From: Microcaldota archaeon
Lineage (GTDB): Archaea > Micrarchaeota > Micrarchaeia > Micrarchaeales > Micrarchaeaceae
Reading direction: 5' to 3'
NCBI GenBank assembly: GCA_021851535.1
Contig: JAJZDT010000124.1
Location: forward strand, 1-5,890
Length of the DNA stretch: 5,890 nt
Shown here: one piece after another, positions 1-5,173 of the stretch
Layout of the letters: the number at the start of each line of letters is the position of its first letter
Position numbering within the stretch: the stretch's first letter is position 1
The notes under the pieces: generated by a model
What the model saw: the letters and a program-made list of their open reading frames with translations, nothing else
Told to the model about the DNA's origin: nothing
The model's database searches: none
Program-made: the position numbers and the translations under genes

Positions 1-13
1 TTTTATAACTTTA

Positions 14-1183
14 TCATATTTTTTTTATTAGTTTTTTATTTATACCAACCTTATTGTATAAATTTGCGGGTATGCTAAAGCTCTCAGACTTTACATGTTT
101 TGAATTTATATGTTTTTGTGGATTTTCCACGCCTTCGATTATGCCCAAAAGCATTTTTGGTATATTTATCAATGTTTGATAATCTTTAGACTCTTGAGTA
201 AACTTTTTTGGAAGCATTATTGCAAGCGGCACTTTTATTACTTCATCATATAGGACGGTTCCATGCCCTACAAAACCATTTTCACCTAAAGATTGACCAT
301 GATCTGATGTTAATATAATAATCTGATCATCCCCATATGATTCTATAATATGCTCAACCATTTCAAAAGCATATGAATAACTAAGCCTTGCACCTTTTTT
401 ATATAACTTTTTCCACTTTTTTATATTTTTTTCACTTGGAGGATTTGTCATGAATGGAGTAGACCAATCGAAATCTTTTGATTTTTTCCCAATATATGGA
501 TCATGAGCTTCCATTATATTGACAAGAAGAAAAAAGGGTTTTTTGAATTTTAGGCTTTTAACACGCTCGACTATTTTTTTGCCACCCTTCTCTAATGGCC
601 AACCATCAATAAATTTTGCCTTTGCTTTTTTAAGCAGGGCTTTTGGAGTAAGCTTAATGGAACTTGAAATCGCTTCAAAGAGAAGATTCGGATTCTCCTT
701 TAATAGTACTTTGGATATTTTTAATATATTATTTCCATACATATTCCTATATTTTGATATTTTTGGTTTTATTTCTTTTGATACCTCTATAACACTGCCA
801 AATACATCGGTAAAATAAGATTCCTCGTAAAAATCATCAAATTCATCGAATCCATAAATAGGATGCACGTATGGATTTGCTGATATGCAATGGGTTTCAT
901 AACCTATAGCTTTAAACTTCGATACTATTGTGCTTTTCTTTAATTTTATTTCACTTATATTAAGACTTTTTATACTCTTTGTCTCATGTGCAAAATGTTC
1001 GCTAGGATAAAGACCTGTCAAAAGAGACGCATGCGAAGGAAGAGTCCATGAAGATGGAGCTATGCAATTATCATAAATAAAAAATTCGCCGATATTTGAA
1101 AGAGGCATACGCCGATGTATATCAACGAAAGCATCATATCTTAATGTGTCCATAACAATTATAGACACATTATATTTCTCCAT
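14..1183 (-). CDS. Alkaline phosphatase/sulfatase superfamily enzyme with Thr at the nucleophile position
   Basis: A 389-residue protein with sulfatase-fold signatures in the right order: an N-terminal metal-site strand SIIVMDTLRYD (residues 7-17, D12 the likely metal ligand), the active-site loop SSWTLPSHASLLTG (44-57), EAHDPY (225-230), TSDHG (292-296, D294/H295) and GHG (306-308), then the typical YDEVIKVPL strand (312-320). The C/S-x-P-S/A-R sulfatase motif reads T-L-P-S-H, so T47 sits where formylglycine would form. Thr at that place is known in phosphoethanolamine and phosphoglycerol transferases and in related phosphodiesterases, so a phospho-transfer or phospho-hydrolysis role is at least as likely as sulfatase activity. 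The substrate is unknown. No signal peptide or membrane helix is seen, so it is probably cytoplasmic. ATG at 1183 is chosen because the conserved first strand begins at once; no Shine-Dalgarno site precedes it. It follows the SSB gene by 18 bases and may be cotranscribed. Fold call firm, reaction uncertain. Confidence 0.85.
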   Translation of the reverse strand: MEKYNVSIIVMDTLRYDAFVDIHRRMPLSNIGEFFIYDNCIAPSSWTLPSHASLLTGLYPSEHFAHETKSIKSLNISEIKLKKSTIVSKFKAIGYETHCISANPYVHPIYGFDEFDDFYEESYFTDVFGSVIEVSKEIKPKISKYRNMYGNNILKISKVLLKENPNLLFEAISSSIKLTPKALLKKAKAKFIDGWPLEKGGKKIVERVKSLKFKKPFFLLVNIMEAHDPYIGKKSKDFDWSTPFMTNPPSEKNIKKWKKLYKKGARLSYSYAFEMVEHIIESYGDDQIIILTSDHGQSLGENGFVGHGTVLYDEVIKVPLAIMLPKKFTQESKDYQTLINIPKMLLGIIEGVENPQKHINSKHVKSESFSIPANLYNKVGINKKLIKKI

Positions 1184-1201
1184 AAAAAATCATATAGTGA
1201 A

Positions 1202-1561
1202 TTATTCCTCTGGAATTTCTTCTGCAGAATCATACTCTTCTGTTTCAGAAAGTTCCTCCTCTCCACTTGACTTCTCTATGACATTTATCTTACCAAACTT
1301 ACCAGATGAAAGCTGTGGTGAACCTCTAAATTCACTAACATAACCATTTGTTATCTCTATAAGATCCCCTTTTGAGACCTTTGATATATCATCACCCCAT
1401 AAGGACATCTGTATGCTTCCAGTCTCATCCTTCAATGTTATATTTGCAACACTCACACGTTTGCCATATTTAGTTACAACTTCTCTAGGATCATCCTTTT
1501 TTGCTACTTTTGCCTGTATATTTACATTTGTGGCCCCTGCCTTCAATTCATTTATCTTCAT
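1202..1561 (-). CDS. ssb: Single-stranded DNA binding protein, single OB fold (crenarchaeal SSB type)
   Basis: A 119-residue protein made of one OB fold (about residues 1-96) and an acidic tail. The segment SLWGDDISKVSKG (53-65) through YVSEFRGSPQL (74-84) lines up with Sulfolobus SSB as I recall it (TLWG..., then an aromatic, F-x-G and QL). On that alignment W55, Y74 and F78 fall where the crenarchaeal protein stacks aromatic residues on DNA bases. DETGSI (45-50) is the usual strand-turn of RPA/SSB OB folds. Residues 99-119 hold eleven Asp/Glu, resembling the acidic protein-interaction tips of SSBs; no Arg-Gly-rich linker is present. It should coat single-stranded DNA in replication and repair. 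The ATG at 1561 has a good Shine-Dalgarno site 4 bases upstream and a TATA box further up. It is first in a possible two-gene unit with the sulfatase-fold gene. A tRNA-type OB protein is a less likely alternative. Confidence 0.88.
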   Translation of the reverse strand: MKINELKAGATNVNIQAKVAKKDDPREVVTKYGKRVSVANITLKDETGSIQMSLWGDDISKVSKGDLIEITNGYVSEFRGSPQLSSGKFGKINVIEKSSGEEELSETEEYDSAEEIPEE

Positions 1562-1565
1562 ATTT

Positions 1566-1571
1566 TCACCT
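1566..1571 (-). promoter_or_regulatory. Shine-Dalgarno site of ssb
   Basis: On the minus strand AGGTGA ends 4 bases before the ATG at 1561 and matches the archaeal GGAGGTGAT consensus. It supports this start. The whole context AAGGTGAAAATATG is identical to that of the thermosome gene at 5163-5176. Confidence 0.75.
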
Positions 1572-1599
1572 TAACTAGAAAGACAATATTTCATTTAAA

Positions 1600-1613
1600 C
1601 ATATAAATATAAA
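1600..1613 (-). promoter_or_regulatory. TATA box region of the ssb-sulfatase unit
   Basis: Read on the minus strand the stretch is TTTATATTTATATG, containing two overlapping TATA-like octamers. A start of transcription about 25 bases downstream would fall near 1575-1582, leaving a short leader that still carries the Shine-Dalgarno site. No distinct BRE purine element is clear upstream of it. Confidence 0.55.
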
Positions 1614-1659
1614 AAAGGTTGTATTCCTTTTAATAGTATTCTGCAATTAAATGACATTG

Positions 1660-1669
1660 TATATAAATA
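1660..1669 (+). promoter_or_regulatory. TATA box of the glycosyltransferase-membrane protein operon
   Basis: TATATAAATA lies about 50 bases before the ATG at 1714. The predicted transcription start is near 1690, giving a leader of about 24 bases. That leader has only a weak partial Shine-Dalgarno match (GGTAG, 1704-1708). Confidence 0.5.
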
Positions 1670-1713
1670 TGTTACATTTAGGTATTGTTAAAATAAAGAT
1701 TTGGTAGTTTATA

Positions 1714-2862
1714 ATGGAGATATCAGTATTAAACCCGTTCTTTTACCCATATGGTGGTGGAACAGAAAATGTATTGCTAGAAATTTATAGAAGGCTTGCA
1801 AAAAAACATAATATAACTATAATATCCGGTTCTTTAAAAGATAATCAGAAAACAACATGCGATGAAATATTTGGAATTAAGATAATCAGATTAAAAGCGC
1901 ACTACATAAGCATACCTGGAGCTCCATTACCTTTTTTAAGAATGGAGGATTTAAATAAAACAATCCTAAATGAACATTCTGATATATACCATATAAATAA
2001 CAGATACCAATATTTTATGAATAATGTGAAAACAATAGCATCTATAAATAAAAAGATTGTACTTACAATACACAACTCCTTGCCAAAAAACATAGATTTT
2101 GCAACTGATATTGCTGCGCTTTTTTATGATAAATTTGAGGGAAGAAAAGTAATGCATGCAGCCAATGCTATAACGTGCGTATCAAAATACGCTATGACTG
2201 TCACAATTCCGCAAATAGATAAGCAAAAATCTTCTGTGATATACAATGGAATAGACTATAACAGATATAAAAAAAGAGAAAAGAACAATGAAATGGTATC
2301 AAATATAATAGATAAAAACAACTTGGATGGATTTGTCATATTCAATAACGGACGGCTTGTCACACAAAAAGGTCAAGTATATCTTATTTATGCATTCAAA
2401 GAATTTGTTAAAAAACATGATGCTAAACTTCTAATCGTTGGTAATGGACCACTTAAAAATAACATATTACATCTCATAAAAAAATTAAAATTAGAAAACA
2501 AAGTAATTCTTACAGGAGGTTTACGAGAGGATATAATGCCTTATTATTACAATGCATCTGACATGTTTGTACTTCCATCCCTTTATGAACCGTTTGGAAT
2601 GGCATTGATAGAAAGTTTATCAAGTGAACTGCCAACAATAGCAACTAAAATAGGAGGGATACCAGAAATAATGGGGAATAATGGATTATACATTAAACCA
2701 AACAGCCATATTGATATTTATAATAAAATGACTTATGCATATAAGCAAATAGATGTTATGGGTAAAAAATCAGAAGAGGCAAGAAAACGAATAATTAAAA
2801 AGTTTGACTGGAATCTTATATCTAAAAAATATGAATCATTATTTTATGACTTAGTTAAGTGA
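1714..2862 (+). CDS. GT4-family glycosyltransferase (GT-B fold)
   Basis: A 382-residue protein with the usual size and layout of GT4 enzymes. The N-terminal acceptor-side domain opens with NPFFYPYGGGTE (7-18), the glycine-rich loop. The C-terminal donor-side domain (from about 205) shows NNGRLVTQKG (211-220, with R214 and K219 in the diphosphate-contact positions), IVGNGPL (241-247), then YEPFGMALIE (291-300) carrying the E-x7-E pair E292/E300, and GGIPEIM (314-320). The family transfers a sugar from a nucleotide-sugar donor with retention; the sugar and acceptor cannot be read from sequence. No signal peptide or membrane segment is evident, so it probably acts at the cytoplasmic membrane face. 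ATG at 1714 starts directly at the first strand. It is followed after 4 bases by a polytopic membrane protein, a pairing that suggests lipid-linked glycan or glycolipid synthesis. Confidence 0.93.
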   Translation: MEISVLNPFFYPYGGGTENVLLEIYRRLAKKHNITIISGSLKDNQKTTCDEIFGIKIIRLKAHYISIPGAPLPFLRMEDLNKTILNEHSDIYHINNRYQYFMNNVKTIASINKKIVLTIHNSLPKNIDFATDIAALFYDKFEGRKVMHAANAITCVSKYAMTVTIPQIDKQKSSVIYNGIDYNRYKKREKNNEMVSNIIDKNNLDGFVIFNNGRLVTQKGQVYLIYAFKEFVKKHDAKLLIVGNGPLKNNILHLIKKLKLENKVILTGGLREDIMPYYYNASDMFVLPSLYEPFGMALIESLSSELPTIATKIGGIPEIMGNNGLYIKPNSHIDIYNKMTYAYKQIDVMGKKSEEARKRIIKKFDWNLISKKYESLFYDLVK

Positions 2863-2863
2863 T
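2859..2863 (+). promoter_or_regulatory. Shine-Dalgarno-like GTGAT overlapping the upstream stop codon
   Basis: AAGTGATG spans the glycosyltransferase stop TGA (2860-2862) and matches the GGTGAT part of the archaeal consensus. It lies 3 bases before the TTG at 2867. The spacing is short, but it supports that start and translational coupling. An ATG at 2862-2864 is out of frame and stops after two codons. Confidence 0.4.
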
Positions 2864-2866
2864 GTT

Positions 2867-3889
2867 TTGATTAAAAGAAAAAAGGAGCGTATTTGGGACA
2901 GAATTGCTAGTAAAAAGAAATTTAGTAAAAAGGATTACTTTAATTTAACGCGTGCAATAATGATTATTGTCGCTGCGCTTATGGTAGTAAGTTTTGCTGT
3001 CTTTTTTGCGATCGCATACTTTTCAAATGGAGGTATAGATAAAGTATTCACTTACATGCTAACTGCGAATGGCATTATTTACATGCTTGCATTTTTATTT
3101 GAATTTCTTAGCATTTTCATAAGATTTTTCAAATGGGAATATTATATGAAAGTGCTTGGAATTGATATACCGATATTCAAAAATTTTATGATATATTTAT
3201 CGCTCTACGCAATGAATTTAACCCCTGGAAAGATAGGAAGAGTTGTATCTGCATATTCTATAAATAAGGTATCCAAACATAAATTGTTCGGACTTCTACC
3301 TATAGTAAGCTTTGATATATTCACCGATTTCTTAGGGTATGTTCTTCTTAGCTTAATATTGGTCATAATTTTCCCATCATATCTGCCAATATTAATACCA
3401 ATAGATGTTATAATGCTTCTGCCATTTAGCTTTATAATAAGTCCATGGCTATTTAACATAATAAAAAAGAAAGTATTTCGTGGTAGATTTTCTGAAATAT
3501 TTGCCTTTTATGGGGATGAGTATTTTGCTGCGCAAAGTAAATTAAACAACAAAAAGGTTTATCTTATATCTGCTATATTTACATTGCCAGCAGCAGTAAT
3601 GACTTCACTATCAGTATATTTTACAACACAAGCACTTGGCATACATTCTGATGTGCTTAAAAGCATTTTGATATATGTAGTATCCGCTATGGTCGGAATA
3701 GCATCATTAATACCTGGCACGATAGGATCAGCAGATTTAACAATGACTACACTTATTGCAAATAACTTTAATGTGGTAAATACATTAAGCGCTGCTGCAA
3801 CAATAATGATACGTGTTTCAACACTATGGTTTGGAGTCATATTAGGTACAATATTCCTATTTTATACATTTAGATATTGGAAAAAATAG
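2867..3889 (+). CDS. Polytopic membrane protein, LPG-synthase-TM/UPF0104 (YbhN, AglD C-terminal) family, TTG start
   Basis: A 340-residue integral membrane protein. A basic cytoplasmic N-terminus (1-28) is followed by about eight hydrophobic segments, near 29-52, 61-86, 104-118, 142-169, 172-199, 231-256, 263-283 and 305-335. Family marks are FFKWEYYMKVLGI (87-99), NLTPGKIGR (117-125, usual form N-x-x-P-G-x-x-G-E/R) and IPGTIGSADL (282-291, usually P-G-G-x-G-x-x-E). Relatives include the membrane part of MprF, which moves lysyl-phosphatidylglycerol, and the C-terminal part of archaeal AglD, so a role in lipid or polyprenyl-linked glycan handling is inferred. The start is TTG at 2867: the frame is closed by a TAG at 2852-2854 and the first in-frame ATG would cut into helix 1. 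Spacing and the stop-overlapping ribosome site argue for translation coupled to the glycosyltransferase. Confidence 0.85.
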   Translation: MIKRKKERIWDRIASKKKFSKKDYFNLTRAIMIIVAALMVVSFAVFFAIAYFSNGGIDKVFTYMLTANGIIYMLAFLFEFLSIFIRFFKWEYYMKVLGIDIPIFKNFMIYLSLYAMNLTPGKIGRVVSAYSINKVSKHKLFGLLPIVSFDIFTDFLGYVLLSLILVIIFPSYLPILIPIDVIMLLPFSFIISPWLFNIIKKKVFRGRFSEIFAFYGDEYFAAQSKLNNKKVYLISAIFTLPAAVMTSLSVYFTTQALGIHSDVLKSILIYVVSAMVGIASLIPGTIGSADLTMTTLIANNFNVVNTLSAAATIMIRVSTLWFGVILGTIFLFYTFRYWKK

Positions 3890-3893
3890 TAAG

Positions 3894-3902
3894 ATATAAA
3901 TT
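3894..3902 (+). promoter_or_regulatory. TATA box of the Mrp-type ATPase gene
   Basis: ATATAAATT sits about 28 bases before the ATG at 3926, in the 36-base gap after the membrane protein gene. The expected transcription start, 3920-3926, coincides with the start codon and no Shine-Dalgarno motif is present, so a leaderless mRNA is likely. Read-through from the upstream operon remains possible. Confidence 0.5.
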
Positions 3903-3925
3903 AGTATTAACACATAAATGTCATC

Positions 3926-4732
3926 ATGACAGACGATTCGGAACAACATAACAATAATCCTAATACGATGCATCCATCATTTGCAAATGTGATAAAAAGA
4001 AAGGAAAGTATCAAAAACAACCTCAATTCTATAAAACATAAAATAGGTATATACAGCGCAAAGGGAGGAGTAGGAAAAACAACAACAGCGATAAATATTG
4101 CTTATACACTTAGTAAAAGAGGGTTTAAAGTAGGCTTATTAGATGCGGATATAGACTGTCCTAATTTAACGGTTTTTTTAGGCATAACAGATATGATGAA
4201 TATAGAACATATGCCGCTTATTCCATTAATTAAGGATGGCATAAAAATAGCTTCAACAGCAATGCTTGTAGACGATACTAAAAAACCCATAATATGGAGA
4301 GGTCCAATAATAGTAAAGATGCTTTATGATTTTTTTGAGAATACAGAATGGGGAGAATTAGATTATTTAATAATAGATTTACCGCCAGGCACATCCGATG
4401 CACCTCTAACCATAATGCAGGTACTTGATATGGATGGGTTTATAATAGTCACAACAGATCATAAGATAGGTGCATTGAACTCTGTTAGATCAGGACTTAT
4501 GGCAAAACGATTGGGCAAATCCATTATAGGTATAATTGCAAACATGACTAAGGAGAATGGAACTAGCGAACATGTGAATTATGTGTGTGCTAATTTAGGT
4601 GTTGAACTCTTAGGTAGCATACCATTTGACAAAAATATAGAGGATATGAGTAATGGATCAGACGTAGCTGTGTTAAATAACCAGAAAATATATGAGTTAT
4701 ATGCCAATATCGTTGAAAAAGTAATTAGTTAA
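3926..4732 (+). CDS. mrp: Mrp/NBP35 (ApbC)-family P-loop ATPase lacking the CxxC motif
   Basis: A 268-residue SIMIBI-class ATPase. The deviant Walker A SAKGGVGKTTT (44-54) has the signature K46 and catalytic K51. Walker A-prime is LLDADIDCPN (71-80). WRGP (124-127) and LIIDLPPGTSDAP (148-160) are diagnostic of the Mrp/NBP35 clade over MinD or ParA. NM at 206-207 and LLGSIPFDKNIED (228-240) complete the pattern. Family members dimerise and carry or deliver Fe-S clusters, the dimer bridging a cluster through a C-terminal CxxC. That motif is missing: the stretch between NM and LLG is about ten residues shorter than in E. coli Mrp and holds one Cys (C221); the only other Cys is C78. An N-terminal tail (1-38) is polar, Asn-rich and Cys-free, unlike the four-Cys NBP35 tail. 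The ATG at 3926 suits the TATA spacing; M15 is an alternative. Its 3' end overlaps the convergent gene by 8 bases. Confidence 0.9.
   Translation: MTDDSEQHNNNPNTMHPSFANVIKRKESIKNNLNSIKHKIGIYSAKGGVGKTTTAINIAYTLSKRGFKVGLLDADIDCPNLTVFLGITDMMNIEHMPLIPLIKDGIKIASTAMLVDDTKKPIIWRGPIIVKMLYDFFENTEWGELDYLIIDLPPGTSDAPLTIMQVLDMDGFIIVTTDHKIGALNSVRSGLMAKRLGKSIIGIIANMTKENGTSEHVNYVCANLGVELLGSIPFDKNIEDMSNGSDVAVLNNQKIYELYANIVEKVIS
4716..4720 (-). terminator. Short T-tract after the RNHCP gene
   Basis: Minus-strand CTTTTTC begins 4 bases beyond the stop codon at 4725-4727. Archaeal RNA polymerase can stop at U-runs without a hairpin, but five T in A/T-rich DNA is weak evidence. Confidence 0.25.
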
Positions 4733-5033
4733 TGACTTTTGATGAGAGTGTCATAAGTAATTCATTATTATCGTTAGATGCCGCCTTAACCTTCTTTTTA
4801 ATATGACATTTTAAACATTCATAATAGATTGTGAATTGCCCATTTTTATATGTTGATTGGAACGGTAACATATTACCCATACACGTAGAGAGCCTATCGC
4901 CAGGATGTATATCTACATGCTTGCTTGAAAGACATTTTGGACAATGATCAGTATACCCATTCCCATTCACCAAAAAATTGCAGTTATAACATTTGAAATC
5001 TTCTATTTTTCTGTAAAAATTTTTATTTGGCAT
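4725..5033 (-). CDS. RNHCP-type zinc-finger protein
   Basis: A 102-residue protein matching the small RNHCP family, whose members read F-x-C-x-x-C, then Y-R-N-H-C-P-x-C-L-x-S-x-H-V-D, then P-G-D-R, then a C-x-G-x-M patch and a late C-x-x-C. Here these are FKCYNC (13-18), YTDHCPKCLSSKHVDI (27-42), HPGDRLSTCMGNM (43-55) and CLKC (73-76). Seven Cys (15, 18, 31, 34, 51, 73, 76) plus H30 and H39 could make two zinc sites. The name motif RNHCP is TDHCP here. The molecular role of the family is not established to my knowledge; nucleic-acid or ribosome binding is a guess from fold and charge. ATG at 5033 is the natural start, since the first CxxC lies only 14 residues in. It is convergent with the Mrp gene (8-base overlap) and divergent from the thermosome gene. 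Confidence 0.85.
   Translation of the reverse strand: MPNKNFYRKIEDFKCYNCNFLVNGNGYTDHCPKCLSSKHVDIHPGDRLSTCMGNMLPFQSTYKNGQFTIYYECLKCHIKKKVKAASNDNNELLMTLSSKVIN
4795..4799 (+). terminator. Possible T-tract terminator of the Mrp transcript
   Basis: CTTCTTTTTA lies about 60 bases past the Mrp stop, inside the convergent RNHCP gene. It is the first run of five T downstream of that stop on the plus strand. If it is used, the two mRNAs overlap by some 70 bases. Confidence 0.2.
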
Positions 5034-5060
5034 GCTAACAAGTTCCCTCTTTAAAAGTAA

Positions 5061-5070
5061 AATATATATA
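5061..5070 (-). promoter_or_regulatory. TATA box of the RNHCP gene
   Basis: Minus-strand TATATATATT is centred about 33 bases before the ATG at 5033, predicting transcription from about 5038-5042 and a very short leader or none. A GAGGG (5045-5049) lies upstream of that predicted start and so probably is not a ribosome site. Other TA-rich stretches nearby (5082-5092) keep this uncertain. Confidence 0.45.
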
Positions 5071-5078
5071 CTTTTTTA

Positions 5079-5107
5079 TACTATATATAATATCGTATTA
5101 TATAGTA
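5079..5107. repeat. Imperfect inverted repeat in the divergent promoter region
   Basis: The left arm TACTATATATAATA (5079-5092) and the right arm TATTATATAGTA (5096-5107) are reverse complements except for two extra bases in the left arm. The loop is TCG (5093-5095). The inner nine pairs are perfect (5084-5092 with 5096-5104). It could be an operator for either neighbour, but repeats of A and T arise easily by chance in such DNA. Confidence 0.4.
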
Positions 5108-5119
5108 CTGCGTTTGCGG

Positions 5120-5126
5120 TTTAAAT
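5120..5126 (+). promoter_or_regulatory. Candidate TATA box of the thermosome gene
   Basis: TTTAAAT lies about 50 bases before the ATG at 5174. Transcription would begin near 5149, giving a leader of about 25 bases that includes the Shine-Dalgarno site. It sits within the near-palindrome CGGTTTAAATCG (5117-5128). TATATATAA at 5082-5090 is an alternative with a longer leader. The TA-rich run at 5149-5160 is too close to the ATG for a transcript carrying the ribosome site. Confidence 0.35.
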
Positions 5127-5163
5127 CGTTTTATTAGGATATTATCTATTTATACTTATATAA

Positions 5164-5169
5164 AGGTGA
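5164..5169 (+). promoter_or_regulatory. Shine-Dalgarno site of the thermosome gene
   Basis: AGGTGA ends 4 bases before the ATG at 5174, fixing the start. The 14-base context is the same as at ssb. Confidence 0.75.
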
Positions 5170-5173
5170 AAAT

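Noticed and set aside
519..818. Plus-strand open frame of 99 codons inside the sulfatase-fold gene
   Set aside because: It lies wholly antisense to a gene with clear family motifs and has no ribosome site or recognisable domain.
14..1183. Calling the enzyme a formylglycine-dependent sulfatase
   Set aside because: The modifiable Cys/Ser of C/S-x-P-S-R is Thr and the Arg is His, so the usual maturation signal is absent.
1184..1189. T6 run between ssb and the sulfatase-fold gene as a terminator
   Set aside because: It lies directly before the downstream ATG in an 18-base gap; no separate promoter for the downstream gene is evident, so read-through seems more likely.
1562..1713. Small gene or RNA in the 152-base divergent gap
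   Set aside because: Only promoter elements are visible; no start-to-stop frame with a ribosome site, no stable stem and no tRNA-like pattern.
3205..3840. Minus-strand open frames of 84 and 93 codons opposite the membrane protein gene
   Set aside because: Antisense shadows of codons for hydrophobic residues; no motif and no promoter.
3926..4732. Reading the P-loop ATPase as a plasmid ParA or cell-division MinD
   Set aside because: WRGP and the DLPPGTSD form of Walker B belong to Mrp/NBP35; no ParB-like gene or parS-like repeats are nearby and no C-terminal amphipathic membrane helix is evident.
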